Shown here piece after piece: positions 34,433 to 43,524 of a stretch of 64,000 bases of DNA (its first letter is position 1; the number at the start of each line of letters is the position of its first letter). The position numbers were made by a program, and so were the translations under genes. The notes beneath the pieces are model-generated. The model did not search any database. It was not told the origin of the DNA and saw only the letters and a list, made by a program, of their open reading frames with translations. Source of the DNA: Caldicellulosiruptor diazotrophicus (lineage in GTDB: Bacteria; Bacillota; Thermoanaerobacteria; Caldicellulosiruptorales; Caldicellulosiruptoraceae); contig NZ_AP024480.1 in assembly GCF_017347585.1 (NCBI RefSeq), forward strand, positions 1,944,001 to 2,008,000. The letters run 5' to 3'.

Positions 34433-35107
34433 TCAAGCCATTTCAATTGCATTTTTAGGACATACCAGTCTGCAGCTTTCGCATTTTATACAGTTAACAC
34501 TTTCAATGTTTCCATTTTCTTTGAAATAACAAACCTCTACTTCCATCGGACAATTTTTGTTGCAAAGCTTGCAGCTTATACATTTTTGTGCATCTATCTT
34601 GAGCACTCCTCTTTTTTTGCCCACAACTCCGCTAACTGTCCCCATCGGACATAAAACACACCATGTCCTTGCTCTAAATAAAATTCCTAAAATTATTGCA
34701 ATCAAAGTTGTAACCCATAAAAGCATCACAACACCTTTCCCAAATCTCTCTAAATCTCCCCCGCTTAAAATAGCATTTGCACTCATCATCACAACAAAAA
34801 ATGTAAGCATAAATGCTTTTGCAACCTTTGACTTTAAAACTGCAGGAATATTTTTATTAAAGCTTGCTTTTGCAACAAACTCATCTAAAAACACTCCTCT
34901 CGGACAAAACCTGTAGCACCAGTACCTTCCTTTGTAAAAGCTTAGCAAAACACTACCTGTCATACATACAAATGCAAATAAGCCTATTTTTGGATAAAAA
35001 AGTCCTACTACTAAAACTCCAAAAAATACAAAAAACAAAAACATCCTTTCAATGCGACTTTTGTCCAAATTCAATCTTTTTTTATTTTTTCTTTTCAGTA
35101 TTTCCAT
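34433..35107 (-). CDS. Membrane protein with NapH/YccM-like 4Fe-4S domains
   Basis: 224 residues. Membrane helices are predicted at about 22-60, 95-112 and 125-145. Two cysteine clusters occur on a loop (CYRFCPRG and CVLCPMG). The C-terminus has two 4Fe-4S ferredoxin motifs (CISCKLCNKNCPMEV and CIKCESCRLVCPKNAI). It probably transfers electrons at the membrane, as NapH or NosR-type proteins do, with unknown partner. GGGGG precedes the ATG by eight bases. Its promoter contains an unusual inverted repeat (35153-35179), suggesting dedicated control. Confidence 0.85.
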   Translation of the reverse strand: MEILKRKNKKRLNLDKSRIERMFLFFVFFGVLVVGLFYPKIGLFAFVCMTGSVLLSFYKGRYWCYRFCPRGVFLDEFVAKASFNKNIPAVLKSKVAKAFMLTFFVVMMSANAILSGGDLERFGKGVVMLLWVTTLIAIILGILFRARTWCVLCPMGTVSGVVGKKRGVLKIDAQKCISCKLCNKNCPMEVEVCYFKENGNIESVNCIKCESCRLVCPKNAIEMA

Positions 35108-35438
35108 GTCAAATACCCCCTTACATTTTTCTTTTGTATCATATGCATTCCAGGTATTTTTTATACCATGGGTAGGTATTGTATGTCAATTAGAAAGCCT
35201 TTATGAAATTTGCTAATAAATGTGAAAAATAAATTTTCTAAATTGCACAATCAGTTTATCTTTGCTGTAAATTTCGAAACTAAATTACACTTTCATAAAT
35301 CTGATGTTTTATGTTAAAATATCACTAAATCCAATTTGGACTTTATAAACTCGATTAAAGCAAATCAATATTGTTAATAAATCATATCAGTCAGAATACT
35401 ATACGATGTTACACTAAATCTTGAGGGAGGGGTTCTCG
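35108..35438. other. Intergenic region between divergent Fe-S protein and aminotransferase genes
   Basis: 330 AT-rich bases. The left part holds the Fe-S gene promoter and inverted repeats (35153-35189). In the right part I see only a weak promoter for the aminotransferase (TTTCAT-18-TAAAAT around 35292-35320) and no conserved RNA structure. Confidence 0.5.
35153..35189 (-). promoter_or_regulatory. Promoter of the Fe-S protein gene with three ATACC/GGTAT half-sites
   Basis: Minus strand TTGACA (35189-35184), 18-base spacer, TATAAA (35165-35160). In the spacer ATACC and GGTAT form an inverted repeat with a seven-base centre (35179-35163). The GGTAT half pairs again with ATACC at 35157-35153 with a five-base centre. 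Repeats inside a -35/-10 spacer are typical targets of metal- or redox-responsive regulators (CsoR, MerR types); the regulator is unknown. Confidence 0.6.
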
Positions 35439-36674
35439 GTGGAAAGCTTTATTCAGAACATGTTTGCAGACAGAATTGGCGGAAGCAAATTTGGTAAAGA
35501 AACAGTACTTTACAAGTTTGAAAAAATTAAAAGGGCAAAGGCAAAAGCAAAAGAGCTTCACCCTGACATGCAGCTTATTGATATGGGTGTCGGTGAACCT
35601 GATGAAAAAGCTGATATGGGTATAATTGGAACGCTTGCCTATGAGGCAGGAAAAGATGAAAACAGAGGATATGCTGACAATGGAATTTATGAATTTAAAG
35701 TAGCAGCTGCCAAATACTTAGAAAGAGTGTACGGCGTCAAGGGTATTAACCCTGATACAGAGGTAAACCACGCGATTGGTTCAAAGTCAGCCTTAGCACT
35801 TTTGCCCTATGCATTTATAAACCCTGGTGATGTAACAATAATGACTGTGCCAGGCTACCCTGTTTTAGGAACAATCACAAAATGGCTTGGTGGCGAAGTG
35901 TATAACGTACCTCTTTTGAAAGAGAATAATTTCCTGCCAGATTTGTCATCAATCCCGGCTGATATAAGAAAAAGGGCAAAACTTATGTATTTGAACTATC
36001 CTAACAATCCATGCGGTGCTGTTGCAACAAAAGAGTTTTTTGAAGAGGTGGTAAAATTCGCAATGGAAAACAACATAATAGTTGTGCACGATGCAGCATA
36101 TGCAGCTTTGGTGTTTGACGGTTACAAGCCACTATCCTTCTTGTCGGTTGAAGGGGCAAAAGAAGTTGGTGTTGAGATTCATTCTCTATCTAAAGCGTAC
36201 AATATGACCGGGTGGCGACTTGCATTTGTTGCAGGAAATGAGCTTGTTGTAAAGGCATTCGCAGCTGTCAAAGACAACAACGATTCTGGTCAATTCAAGG
36301 CTATACAAAAAGCAGGAATTTATGCACTTGAGCATCCTGAGATTACTGAGAAAATCAATGAAAAATATTCACGCCGTCATGACCTTCTTGTAAAAACATT
36401 GAGAGAACTTGGTTTTGATGCTCAAAAGCCAAAGGGGTCTTTCTATTTGTACGTTGAGATTCCAAAGGGCATTAAAAATGGCCGAAGGTTTGAGACAGCT
36501 GAAGAGTTTTCGGAATACTTAATCACAGAAAAGTGCATCTCAACAGTTCCATGGGATGACGCAGGACATTTTGTGAGGTTCTCTGTCACATTTGAAGCAA
36601 AGACACCTGAGGACGAAATAAGAGTTATGGATGAACTCAAAAGAAGACTTTCTGATGTGGAATTTGAATTTTAG
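35439..36674 (+). CDS. dapL: LL-diaminopimelate aminotransferase-like class I aminotransferase
   Basis: 411 residues, fold-type I PLP aminotransferase. The PLP lysine is in HSLSKAYNMTGWRLAF. Conserved IDMGVGEPDE, YADNGIYEFK, YPNNPCG and VVHDAAYAAL match DapL-type enzymes, which convert tetrahydrodipicolinate directly to LL-diaminopimelate for lysine and peptidoglycan. No other lysine genes are nearby, so the substrate call rests on family resemblance only. The GTG at 35439 has GGGAGGGG six bases upstream. Confidence 0.8.
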   Translation: MESFIQNMFADRIGGSKFGKETVLYKFEKIKRAKAKAKELHPDMQLIDMGVGEPDEKADMGIIGTLAYEAGKDENRGYADNGIYEFKVAAAKYLERVYGVKGINPDTEVNHAIGSKSALALLPYAFINPGDVTIMTVPGYPVLGTITKWLGGEVYNVPLLKENNFLPDLSSIPADIRKRAKLMYLNYPNNPCGAVATKEFFEEVVKFAMENNIIVVHDAAYAALVFDGYKPLSFLSVEGAKEVGVEIHSLSKAYNMTGWRLAFVAGNELVVKAFAAVKDNNDSGQFKAIQKAGIYALEHPEITEKINEKYSRRHDLLVKTLRELGFDAQKPKGSFYLYVEIPKGIKNGRRFETAEEFSEYLITEKCISTVPWDDAGHFVRFSVTFEAKTPEDEIRVMDELKRRLSDVEFEF

Positions 36675-36686
36675 GAGGTTTTTTTG

Positions 36687-37007
36687 ATGATTGTTACAAC
36701 AACTCCATCTATTGAGGGCAAAAAAATTGTGGAATATAAAGGAATTGTAAGCAGTGAGGTAATTGTCGGAGTCAATCTTGTAAAAGACTTTATAGCTTCT
36801 ATCACAGACATATTTGGAGGAAGGTCTGGAACATATGAAAATGAGCTTATAAGAGCAAGAGAAGAAGCTTTGCAAGAACTTCAAAATAGGGCTGCAATGC
36901 TCGGTGCAAATGCAGTTGTTGGAATTGACATAGACTATGAAGTTTTGGGTGCAAATGGAAGTATGCTGATGGTTTCAGTTACAGGAACTGCAGTTGTTGT
37001 GGAATAA
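36687..37007 (+). CDS. YbjQ family (UPF0145) protein
   Basis: 106 residues with the family pattern: [18 protein letters not shown] at the start, [19 protein letters not shown] in the middle and [17 protein letters not shown] near the end. The family forms ring oligomers and has no established function; it is sometimes called a heavy-metal-binding domain protein. AGGAGG precedes the start; ATG 36687 is preferred over TTG 36684. It sits 12 bases after the aminotransferase gene. Confidence 0.9.
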   Translation: MIVTTTPSIEGKKIVEYKGIVSSEVIVGVNLVKDFIASITDIFGGRSGTYENELIRAREEALQELQNRAAMLGANAVVGIDIDYEVLGANGSMLMVSVTGTAVVVE

Positions 37008-37028
37008 CTCTTTAATAGGTGAGAAAAA

Positions 37029-37817
37029 ATGAAGGATAAACTTTTAGTTGTTGACATCGGCAATACTAATATTGTGTTCGGTGTTTACAAAGGGAAAGAT
37101 TTAATAGCAAGTTACAGGATGAAGACTGACAAAGAAAAGGCTGCTGATGAGTTTGGAATACTTATGACACAGATGCTTCTGTATAGCGGCATAAACCCAC
37201 TTGATATAATGGATGTCATAATATCATCAGTTGTACCACCAATAATGTATTCATTCGAAAGAGCAATACAAAAGTATTTTGGAACAAACCCTATGGTGGT
37301 AGGTCCAGGCATCAAAACGGGACTAAACATAAAAACTGAAAACCCAAAAGAGGTTGGCTCAGATAGAATTGTCAATGCAGTTGCAGTAAACGAACTTTAT
37401 GGAGGCCCTGCGGTAATAATTGATTTTGGAACAGCAACAACCTTCTGCGCCCTCTCAAGAAAATCAGAATACTTAGGTGGTGCAATTGCACCAGGCATTA
37501 AAATTTCGGCAGAGGCACTTTTCTCTCATGCAAGCAGGCTTCACAGAATAGAACTTCAAAAGCCACCAAATGTAATTGGTAAAAATACAGTACATGCCAT
37601 GCAGTCAGGTATCATCTATGGTTATGTTGGTCTTGTGGATTACATGGTGGAAAGGATAAAAGAAGAAATGGGTGAAATAAACGCAAAAGTTATTGCAACA
37701 GGTGGTCTTGCAAGGCTTATTGCTGAAGAATCAAAAACAATTCAGATTGTAAACCCAATCTTGACATTAGAAGGCCTAAGGATAATATACTATAAAAACA
37801 AACAGGTATCAGTTTAG
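37029..37817 (+). CDS. coaX: Type III pantothenate kinase
   Basis: 262 residues of the CoaX family, phosphorylating pantothenate in the first step of coenzyme A synthesis. Motifs are [15 protein letters not shown] (phosphate 1), [36 protein letters not shown] and [18 protein letters not shown] precedes the ATG. Last gene of the aminotransferase-ybjQ-coaX unit. Confidence 0.95.
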   Translation: MKDKLLVVDIGNTNIVFGVYKGKDLIASYRMKTDKEKAADEFGILMTQMLLYSGINPLDIMDVIISSVVPPIMYSFERAIQKYFGTNPMVVGPGIKTGLNIKTENPKEVGSDRIVNAVAVNELYGGPAVIIDFGTATTFCALSRKSEYLGGAIAPGIKISAEALFSHASRLHRIELQKPPNVIGKNTVHAMQSGIIYGYVGLVDYMVERIKEEMGEINAKVIATGGLARLIAEESKTIQIVNPILTLEGLRIIYYKNKQVSV

Positions 37818-37840
37818 AAATGAATAAAAAAAATAAACAC

Positions 37841-37889
37841 GGGGCAATAAAACCTTAAAAAAACAGCAGGTTTTGTTGCCCCTTCTTTT
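37841..37889. terminator. Terminator between convergent coaX and CotS-like genes
   Basis: GGGGCAATAAAACCT pairs with AGGTTTTGTTGCCCC (14-15 bp including a wobble) and is followed by TTCTTTTT on the plus strand; A-rich flanks give a tail on the minus strand too. Confidence 0.85.
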
Positions 37890-38881
37890 TATATCTGTTT
37901 TTCAAGCCATCTAATAAAATCATAGTGAAATTCTTTTTCTGCAATAACTTCATGAAGCTTGTTTGTAAATGCTTTCTCAGACCAGCTCTTTTTGCCATTA
38001 TAATATCTGTTGCATGTTTTCCAATATCTGTATGGAAAAAGTAGAATTATATAGACAAGTTCAAGCTCGTCTTTGTTCAGTGGCGATACATTTGAATACC
38101 AGTTTAAAATACTTTCACCTGTTTTTATATCCCAGTGAATCCTTTTTAACACTTTTTGCATAAAGCTTGTGAGGTCAATTATTCTAAGGTCATAGGTAAG
38201 ATAATCAAAGTCTATAATATATACATCTCCATCGTGAGTGTAAAGAATATTGTGATAAGAGTAATCTCTATGAATGAATCCCCTTTTTTCTCTCGCCTCA
38301 TCACAAAGTTTTAAGTAACTTGAACTTTTAAGTTTTTCAAGCGCTTCCTTTGCAAGGTCAAAATAATATGAGTATGTAAATAAATATTCATAATCAAAAG
38401 TACTCTTTTTCTTCTCTGCCATTTTTCTCATACGCAAAAATTCATTGCAGCGCTTTTCAAACTTAGTCAAAAGTTTCCCCAAATCATCTCTCACCCTTGC
38501 ACCTTCTGGAACATTTGTATAACCTATTGATGCTTCGTGCATCATAGCAAGTTTTTCTGTCGCAGCTTTCAGTTCTATCGGGTTTTCAAGTTCACACTCT
38601 CTTGCATCAATCCAATCTGTTAGTACATATATTTCATCACCTAACATAACATAAGGCAAGCCTTCCTTGCTTAAATTAAACCTGTCAATGTCTATAAATC
38701 CCCTCGAAACAAGGTGTTCTTTTCCACCGTGAATAAACAGAAGCGTTTCTATCGAATAGTCTATCTTTTTAAAACACTTAAGTCCTCTGTCTGTTGAAAG
38801 AACTAAAATATCACGGATAGGCATAAAATAAAAAACTTCTATATCAAAAAATTGGGTTATCTCCTCTCTCAGAGCAATCAT
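37889..38881 (-). CDS. CotS-like kinase family protein (aminoglycoside phosphotransferase fold)
   Basis: 330 residues, APH-like small-molecule kinase fold as in the CotS/YutH spore-coat family. The catalytic loop FIHRDYSYHNILYTHDGDVY and metal motif YIIDFDYLTYDLRIIDL are intact, so it may be an active kinase. The ATG at 38881 lies eight bases after GGGAGGTG; the ATG at 38899 precedes that site. It is third in a row of CotS-like genes. Substrate unknown. Confidence 0.85.
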   Translation of the reverse strand: MIALREEITQFFDIEVFYFMPIRDILVLSTDRGLKCFKKIDYSIETLLFIHGGKEHLVSRGFIDIDRFNLSKEGLPYVMLGDEIYVLTDWIDARECELENPIELKAATEKLAMMHEASIGYTNVPEGARVRDDLGKLLTKFEKRCNEFLRMRKMAEKKKSTFDYEYLFTYSYYFDLAKEALEKLKSSSYLKLCDEAREKRGFIHRDYSYHNILYTHDGDVYIIDFDYLTYDLRIIDLTSFMQKVLKRIHWDIKTGESILNWYSNVSPLNKDELELVYIILLFPYRYWKTCNRYYNGKKSWSEKAFTNKLHEVIAEKEFHYDFIRWLEKQI

Positions 38882-38926
38882 AATAAAAACACCTCCCATT
38901 AAAAACTATATGATTTTACTGCTTTT

Positions 38927-39895
38927 TTAATGCAGGGAGGCTAAAATTTTGTTTTTATATTGGTCCTTTTCACATAACCTTTTAAACTTTTCTTCAAATC
39001 CTTCAGATGCCCAGTCCAAATCTCTAAACCTAATAATTTTCTTGAGAAGAGAAAAATACTCATACGGCAGAAGTATCATAGCTAAGACTAACAATTTTTT
39101 ATAATTGTTATATGATGCATTGTAAAATTTACTTATACAGTCTTCAAAATCAAAATTTTTGTCTATTCTAAGCAGGCTTTTTATAAATGTGGCTATGTCT
39201 TTTTCACGCACATTTAGCTCTAAGTCAAACATATTTCCAAGTCTCAATTTGTTGTAGCATTTGTATATATTGTTAATAGTCAGCTTGCCATGTATGAATC
39301 TATTTTCTTGCATGCTGCGCGAGGTTACCTCAAGATACCTATCATCTTCTAAAATTTCTAATGCTTTTTTTACATATTCGATATTTGTATCAATCGTTCT
39401 TATAATTATGTCTCTCAACTTTTCATTTTTTATTAACTGAGGTTTTTCTTTTAGCTTAATGAACATCGAATACATATTTCGTGCAGCAATCCTATCTTTT
39501 CCATATTGAACATTGTACCTTGCACCTACAGCTAATTTTAAGTTGGTAGACGCTGCATGAAAAGAATTTATAAATTCTATACAGTTGAGTATTTGTTTTT
39601 CAGAAAGTTCAACTGGTTCTTTTTTAAAATATTCTACCAGCACATATGTTAACTTGTTAAACCTTAGATATGGACAACCATCCTTTGTGGGAATAATTTT
39701 TTCAAAATTAACAAATTTATTGTCTTTTAAATGCTGATGACAGTGAAATATAAAGACAATTTCAGCCGGCGACATTCTGGTCTTTTTTAAAAGGTATTCA
39801 GCATTGCCCATTTTTAACAAATACCCATCTTTGAATTTCTTGAGCTCTTTTATGTCAAAGCCATAGCAGAGCTTAAATTTTTGTTTCAATGCCAT
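38927..39895 (-). CDS. CotS-like protein with degenerate kinase motifs (probable pseudokinase)
   Basis: 322 residues with overall layout matching its two neighbours (N-lobe with YLLKKTRMS, helical C-lobe with LPYEYFSLLKKIIRF). Where the catalytic loop HRD or HxD is expected it reads FIHGKLTINNIYK, and the metal-binding DFD is replaced by MFDLEL. The catalytic base Asp is therefore lost, suggesting a structural or regulatory role. AGGAGGG precedes the ATG. It overlaps the upstream CotS-like gene by ten bases, so the two are made together. Confidence 0.8.
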   Translation of the reverse strand: MALKQKFKLCYGFDIKELKKFKDGYLLKMGNAEYLLKKTRMSPAEIVFIFHCHQHLKDNKFVNFEKIIPTKDGCPYLRFNKLTYVLVEYFKKEPVELSEKQILNCIEFINSFHAASTNLKLAVGARYNVQYGKDRIAARNMYSMFIKLKEKPQLIKNEKLRDIIIRTIDTNIEYVKKALEILEDDRYLEVTSRSMQENRFIHGKLTINNIYKCYNKLRLGNMFDLELNVREKDIATFIKSLLRIDKNFDFEDCISKFYNASYNNYKKLLVLAMILLPYEYFSLLKKIIRFRDLDWASEGFEEKFKRLCEKDQYKNKILASLH

Positions 39896-40887
39896 TTAAA
39901 ACACCCTCCTGAAAACTCTTTTATTATCATCTCCTTCCCATGTTGTATTCTTTCTGCTCCTTTGAGTCTTTTGAGAAAATACTCTTCTGTCCATGGCTGT
40001 TTCTCGAAATAATATTGAAGTCCTACCTGCCATATCTCTTGTGGAAAATACATTAAAATCCAAAATATCTGCAACCATAATTTTTTTGAGATATTTATAT
40101 CATGTAGAAATTTTAAATAAATTCGAAATATATTCCTGTCCCAATCATTTGTTTTTAAAACTCTTACACCGAGGTTTACAAAGTCATGTACACTATAATC
40201 TACCATGGCATAGTCGAAGTCGATGAGGTATACCCCTTTTTCAGAAAATATAAAATTGTGATGGGCAGGGTCATGATGAATGAGTACTCTCCTATTTTCT
40301 TTTCTGAAATAGTTTTCTATTGTTTTTATCATATTAATGCTGTAGACAAACCTGTCTTCAAATTTGCTTAAAATATTTAAGAACATCTCATCAAAATAGC
40401 CAAGACTATTTTTTCGATGTATAATATTCTTCATTTGAATAACTTGTAAATACTTTTTTCTAAACACTTCTTGATAAGATGGATAAAAACTGCCTTCTAT
40501 TTTATCAGCAAAAGAAAGCGAGGCTAAATGAAGGTGGTGCAAGATTGAAACTGCTCTTCTCAAATCAAAAACATTTCTAAAATCTGCGCTTCTGCCGTCT
40601 ATCCACTTACATAGAAGATAAACCTTTTTATTTTCATCTAAAAAATAAAAGCCACCGTCAATGGTCTTCTGAAAATCTATCAGGTGGCTTTTGAAACTTG
40701 TATTTTTCAGGTGTGAAAAAATCTTGATAATAAAATCAACATGTTCTTTGTCAACTCTGCTGACCTTTAAAAAAAATTCTTTACCATCTTTTGTCTTTAC
40801 AAAATAGGCATTAGATTTTATTTGCTTTATTTTTTCTATCCTTAGATAATAATTTTCTTCAACTAACTTTAGTTCAAGAGTTCCCAT
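39886..40887 (-). CDS. CotS-like kinase family protein (aminoglycoside phosphotransferase fold)
   Basis: 333 residues. The catalytic loop is LIHHDPAHHNFIFS and the metal motif VYLIDFDYAMVDYSVHD, both complete. It belongs to the same family as the genes at 37889 and 38927 but is well diverged from both. The start ATG at 40887 has no clear ribosome site. First of the three kinase-like genes, 57 bases after the DUF2156 gene; the four probably form one transcript. Confidence 0.83.
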   Translation of the reverse strand: MGTLELKLVEENYYLRIEKIKQIKSNAYFVKTKDGKEFFLKVSRVDKEHVDFIIKIFSHLKNTSFKSHLIDFQKTIDGGFYFLDENKKVYLLCKWIDGRSADFRNVFDLRRAVSILHHLHLASLSFADKIEGSFYPSYQEVFRKKYLQVIQMKNIIHRKNSLGYFDEMFLNILSKFEDRFVYSINMIKTIENYFRKENRRVLIHHDPAHHNFIFSEKGVYLIDFDYAMVDYSVHDFVNLGVRVLKTNDWDRNIFRIYLKFLHDINISKKLWLQIFWILMYFPQEIWQVGLQYYFEKQPWTEEYFLKRLKGAERIQHGKEMIIKEFSGGCFKWH

Positions 40888-40943
40888 GAAATTCTATTTT
40901 TTTCAATGCTCAATTTCATTATATGGTAAACTTGCAGTTAGTG

Positions 40944-41840
40944 TTAATCAAAAAGAATAGTAAACTTTTCTGCAAATTTAAACGGATGGTAAGACATTTT
41001 TGCCTTTCTTATCCCCTCCTTCCCCAAATCTTCTTCACGGTTTACAAACTCAAAATCCTGCCAAAATTCTGCTAAAAATTTTTGGTTAATAAAAGCATAA
41101 AGCCCTTCAACATCTGGATCTGCCTTTTCTATATGTATGACCACTGTATTTTTATTTAAAGGTTCTCCAAATGTAAAAGCTTTTATTTTTCCATCAATAA
41201 AAACTACCATACCTTCATAAGAAAGTTTATCAAAATTTCTTATTGCCCTTTCTATGGCCATTTTCTCAAATGTAAGTCCTATATCCTCCTTCCCGTTTCT
41301 TTTTTCATACCATTCACATTCAAAGTCCCAGCAAAGCTTTATTATTTCTTCATCTATTTTTTTCCACTCACATCTATCTGAATAGAGCCTTAAAAACTTG
41401 TTAATATGGTTCTTTTTGGGATGATATTTCTTTCCCTTTAGTTGAATCAAATCTCCAACTTTGTAAACATAGTCAGAAAGGTCTCTCTCAAAAATACTTT
41501 TGAACTTTATTTTACACTCTGAAAGCATATCCACTGTCTTTTTAGAAGCTCTTTTTATCATGAAACTATATCCTTCAGATTCAAAAAAACTCTTGGCTTT
41601 TTCTATTACAATAGGAAGTTTATCTAAATCTTTGCCCACAGGTCCATGTAAAAAAGGAGGCTGGTTGTATGGCTTTGCCATGATGAGCAAAAAATTATCT
41701 TCTTCGGTAAAATGAATATCATAAAACGGATCCCACATAAAGAGGTTTGTAAACGTCAGGTCAGCAATTTCGGGCTCAAATTCAGCAAAATACTGGTCAA
41801 AAATTCTTTTGTGTGAAATGTCTATTTTATAAAATTTCAT
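40944..41840 (-). CDS. DUF2156 / phosphatidylglycerol lysyltransferase-like domain protein
   Basis: 298 residues of a GNAT-like double-acyltransferase fold. Visible family features are ADLTFTNLFMWDPFYDIHF near the start, KGKKYHPKKNHINKFLR (about 125-145) and HIEKADPDVEGLYAFINQ followed by FVNREEDLGKEGIRKAK. Related domains occur at the end of MprF lysyl-phosphatidylglycerol synthases, but without the membrane part the substrate is unknown. The ATG at 41840 follows GGGGGT by seven bases; an earlier ATG at 41885 has none. Confidence 0.85.
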   Translation of the reverse strand: MKFYKIDISHKRIFDQYFAEFEPEIADLTFTNLFMWDPFYDIHFTEEDNFLLIMAKPYNQPPFLHGPVGKDLDKLPIVIEKAKSFFESEGYSFMIKRASKKTVDMLSECKIKFKSIFERDLSDYVYKVGDLIQLKGKKYHPKKNHINKFLRLYSDRCEWKKIDEEIIKLCWDFECEWYEKRNGKEDIGLTFEKMAIERAIRNFDKLSYEGMVVFIDGKIKAFTFGEPLNKNTVVIHIEKADPDVEGLYAFINQKFLAEFWQDFEFVNREEDLGKEGIRKAKMSYHPFKFAEKFTILFD

Positions 41841-41948
41841 AAAATCTACCCCCATATCGATACAAAAGTTTTGAATAAAACACAAATAAAATATATAATA
41901 TCATTATAGAAGGTTTCTGTAATCCATAAAAATAAAGGATGGTAGACA

Positions 41949-42455
41949 ATGGCTACATATATAGTGTTGTATTGTTTGTACTTTTTAAAAGTATTTTTTC
42001 TTGTAAGCCTAATTTTAAGTTTGTTTGGTGTATGCTACAGTATAAAAAAAGTTATAGTTGTGAGCTTTATTCAAGCTTTTTGGGATACTATTGTATTTGG
42101 CAACCATATAAATCTTATGCTGGGACTTATACTTATGACTACTTGCCTAATACTTTTGTATATCCTATACCTCAAACTTCTACCCTTATATGGTATCATC
42201 TTAGGACTTATTTCGCAATCCTTATGTCTGGCACTAAAATTTGGAGGTTATTCAATAATTAGTACAATTGCTAATAATCTCTCGCTGGCACCATCAGTGC
42301 TTGCATGTGACATAACAACACTTGTAATTGAAATAGCTGTTATGAGTGTACTTCTTGTTATTATAAAGAGTAGAAACTACTTGGTATTTGAAATTTGCAA
42401 AATATTGCCTTCACATATTGATAAAGGGAATGAGGTAAAGTATGAAGAAAAATGA
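41949..42455 (+). CDS. Multi-pass membrane protein paired with a sensor kinase
   Basis: 168 residues with about five predicted membrane helices and very little extramembrane sequence. It overlaps the following histidine kinase gene by 14 bases, so the two are made together. The layout (membrane protein then Spo0B-type kinase) resembles peptide or ligand sensing units in Bacillota, but no Agr-type processing residues are recognisable. It may form the sensing part for the kinase. Confidence 0.7.
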   Translation: MATYIVLYCLYFLKVFFLVSLILSLFGVCYSIKKVIVVSFIQAFWDTIVFGNHINLMLGLILMTTCLILLYILYLKLLPLYGIILGLISQSLCLALKFGGYSIISTIANNLSLAPSVLACDITTLVIEIAVMSVLLVIIKSRNYLVFEICKILPSHIDKGNEVKYEEK

Positions 42456-43314
42456 CCATACAAAGCTTTTGATATCAATGCTATTTTTACTTGCACTTAT
42501 TATGTTTTTACTCATCTATTCGATATACTTTATTAACACAGAATTCATTAAACATCAAAAGATACCTCAGTGGCAAAGAACACTTGTTATATATTCTTTT
42601 ACTCTGCTTGCAATCTTAAATTTGTATACTGTCAAAAACCTTTTTTCAGCACTAAGTATACTAAAGACAACACAAGTTTATAAAGACAATATAAAATCAC
42701 TGGACAATTTTATAAACATCTTAAGAGCTCAAAGACATGAGTTTAACAACCATCTTCAAATAATATGGGGACTTATTTGTGTTGGAAAATACAATGACGC
42801 TGTACGTTATATTGAGCAAATCAGCGAAAACCTCAAAAATACATCAAAATTTTACGGGCTTGGGTGTGCAGAACTTTCTGCTTTGATATTCGCAAAAAGT
42901 GCTTTGGCTGAGAAGTACGATATAAATTTTGAATTCCATTACAGCGTAGACTTTAGTAATCTTAAGTTTGATTCAATGGACCTTATAAATATCTGTGGCA
43001 ATCTAATCGATAATGCATTTTTCTATGCAAAATCTTCATTTTCAAAATATGTCGGGCTTAATATAGAAGATGAAGGAAATTGGATTGAAATCACAGTAAC
43101 AAATTCAGGTTCTTATGTAGATAAATGTAAAAAAGATAAAATATTTGAGCTTGGATATTCCACAAAAAATTCAAGTGGGCTTGGTCTTTTTATTGTAAAA
43201 TCAACAGTGGAAAAATACAAAGGTAAAATTGACGTTTTTTCAGAGTACAGGACTCTTGAGAAAATGGAAGAAGGATACACAACCTTTAGAGTAATTCTGC
43301 CAAAAAAAATATAA
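42442..43314 (+). CDS. Sensor histidine kinase with Spo0B/AgrC-type phosphoacceptor domain, no adjacent response regulator
   Basis: 290 residues: two membrane helices (about 9-32 and 46-66), then the dimerisation/phosphoacceptor segment RAQRHEFNNHLQIIWGL (His at about residue 98) and a GHKL ATPase domain with NICGNLIDNAFFYAK (N box) and SSGLGLFIVKSTVEKYKGK (G box). The His-Glu-Phe-Asn-Asn pattern is that of the Spo0B_a family (DpiB, CitA, AgrC). The gene ends in its own terminator before a tRNA gene, so its response regulator must be encoded elsewhere. Confidence 0.9.
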   Translation: MKKNDHTKLLISMLFLLALIMFLLIYSIYFINTEFIKHQKIPQWQRTLVIYSFTLLAILNLYTVKNLFSALSILKTTQVYKDNIKSLDNFINILRAQRHEFNNHLQIIWGLICVGKYNDAVRYIEQISENLKNTSKFYGLGCAELSALIFAKSALAEKYDINFEFHYSVDFSNLKFDSMDLINICGNLIDNAFFYAKSSFSKYVGLNIEDEGNWIEITVTNSGSYVDKCKKDKIFELGYSTKNSSGLGLFIVKSTVEKYKGKIDVFSEYRTLEKMEEGYTTFRVILPKKI

Positions 43315-43350
43315 CCTCTTCAGCTTTTCATTTGAAGAGGTTATATTTTT
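43312..43350 (+). terminator. Intrinsic terminator of the sensor kinase gene
   Basis: TAACCTCTTCA pairs with TGAAGAGGTTA (11 bp, ten-base loop), followed by TATTTTTATTT. The stem includes the stop codon. Confidence 0.88.
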
Positions 43351-43377
43351 ATTTCAACTCATTTACTTTTTATTTGC

Positions 43378-43470
43378 TGGCGGAGAAGGAGGGACTCGAA
43401 CCCTCGCGCCGGTTTTACCCGACCTACGCCCTTAGCAGGGGCGCCTCTTCACCAACTTGAGTACTTCTCC
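43378..43470 (-). tRNA. tRNA-Ser (anticodon GCU)
   Basis: A 93-base class II tRNA. The acceptor GGAGAAG pairs with CTTCTCC, followed by discriminator G and an encoded CCA. The anticodon loop is CTGCTAA (GCU, reading AGC/AGU). There is a long variable arm and the T arm GAGGGTTCGAGTCCCTC. It closely resembles Bacillota tRNA-Ser(GCU). Confidence 0.97.
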
Positions 43471-43495
43471 GCATCTTCTAAATGACACATTAATT

Positions 43496-43524
43496 ATTAT
43501 ACCCAAACCTTTTGTTCTTGTCAA
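43496..43524 (-). promoter_or_regulatory. Consensus sigma-A promoter of tRNA-Ser
   Basis: Minus strand TTGACA (43524-43519), 17-base spacer, TATAAT (43501-43496). The -35 element overlaps the last codons of the alcohol dehydrogenase gene. Confidence 0.88.

Noticed and set aside
39896-40078. Small frame inside the CotS-like gene at 39886
   Set aside because: Out-of-frame shadow of an intact coding region with no ribosome site.
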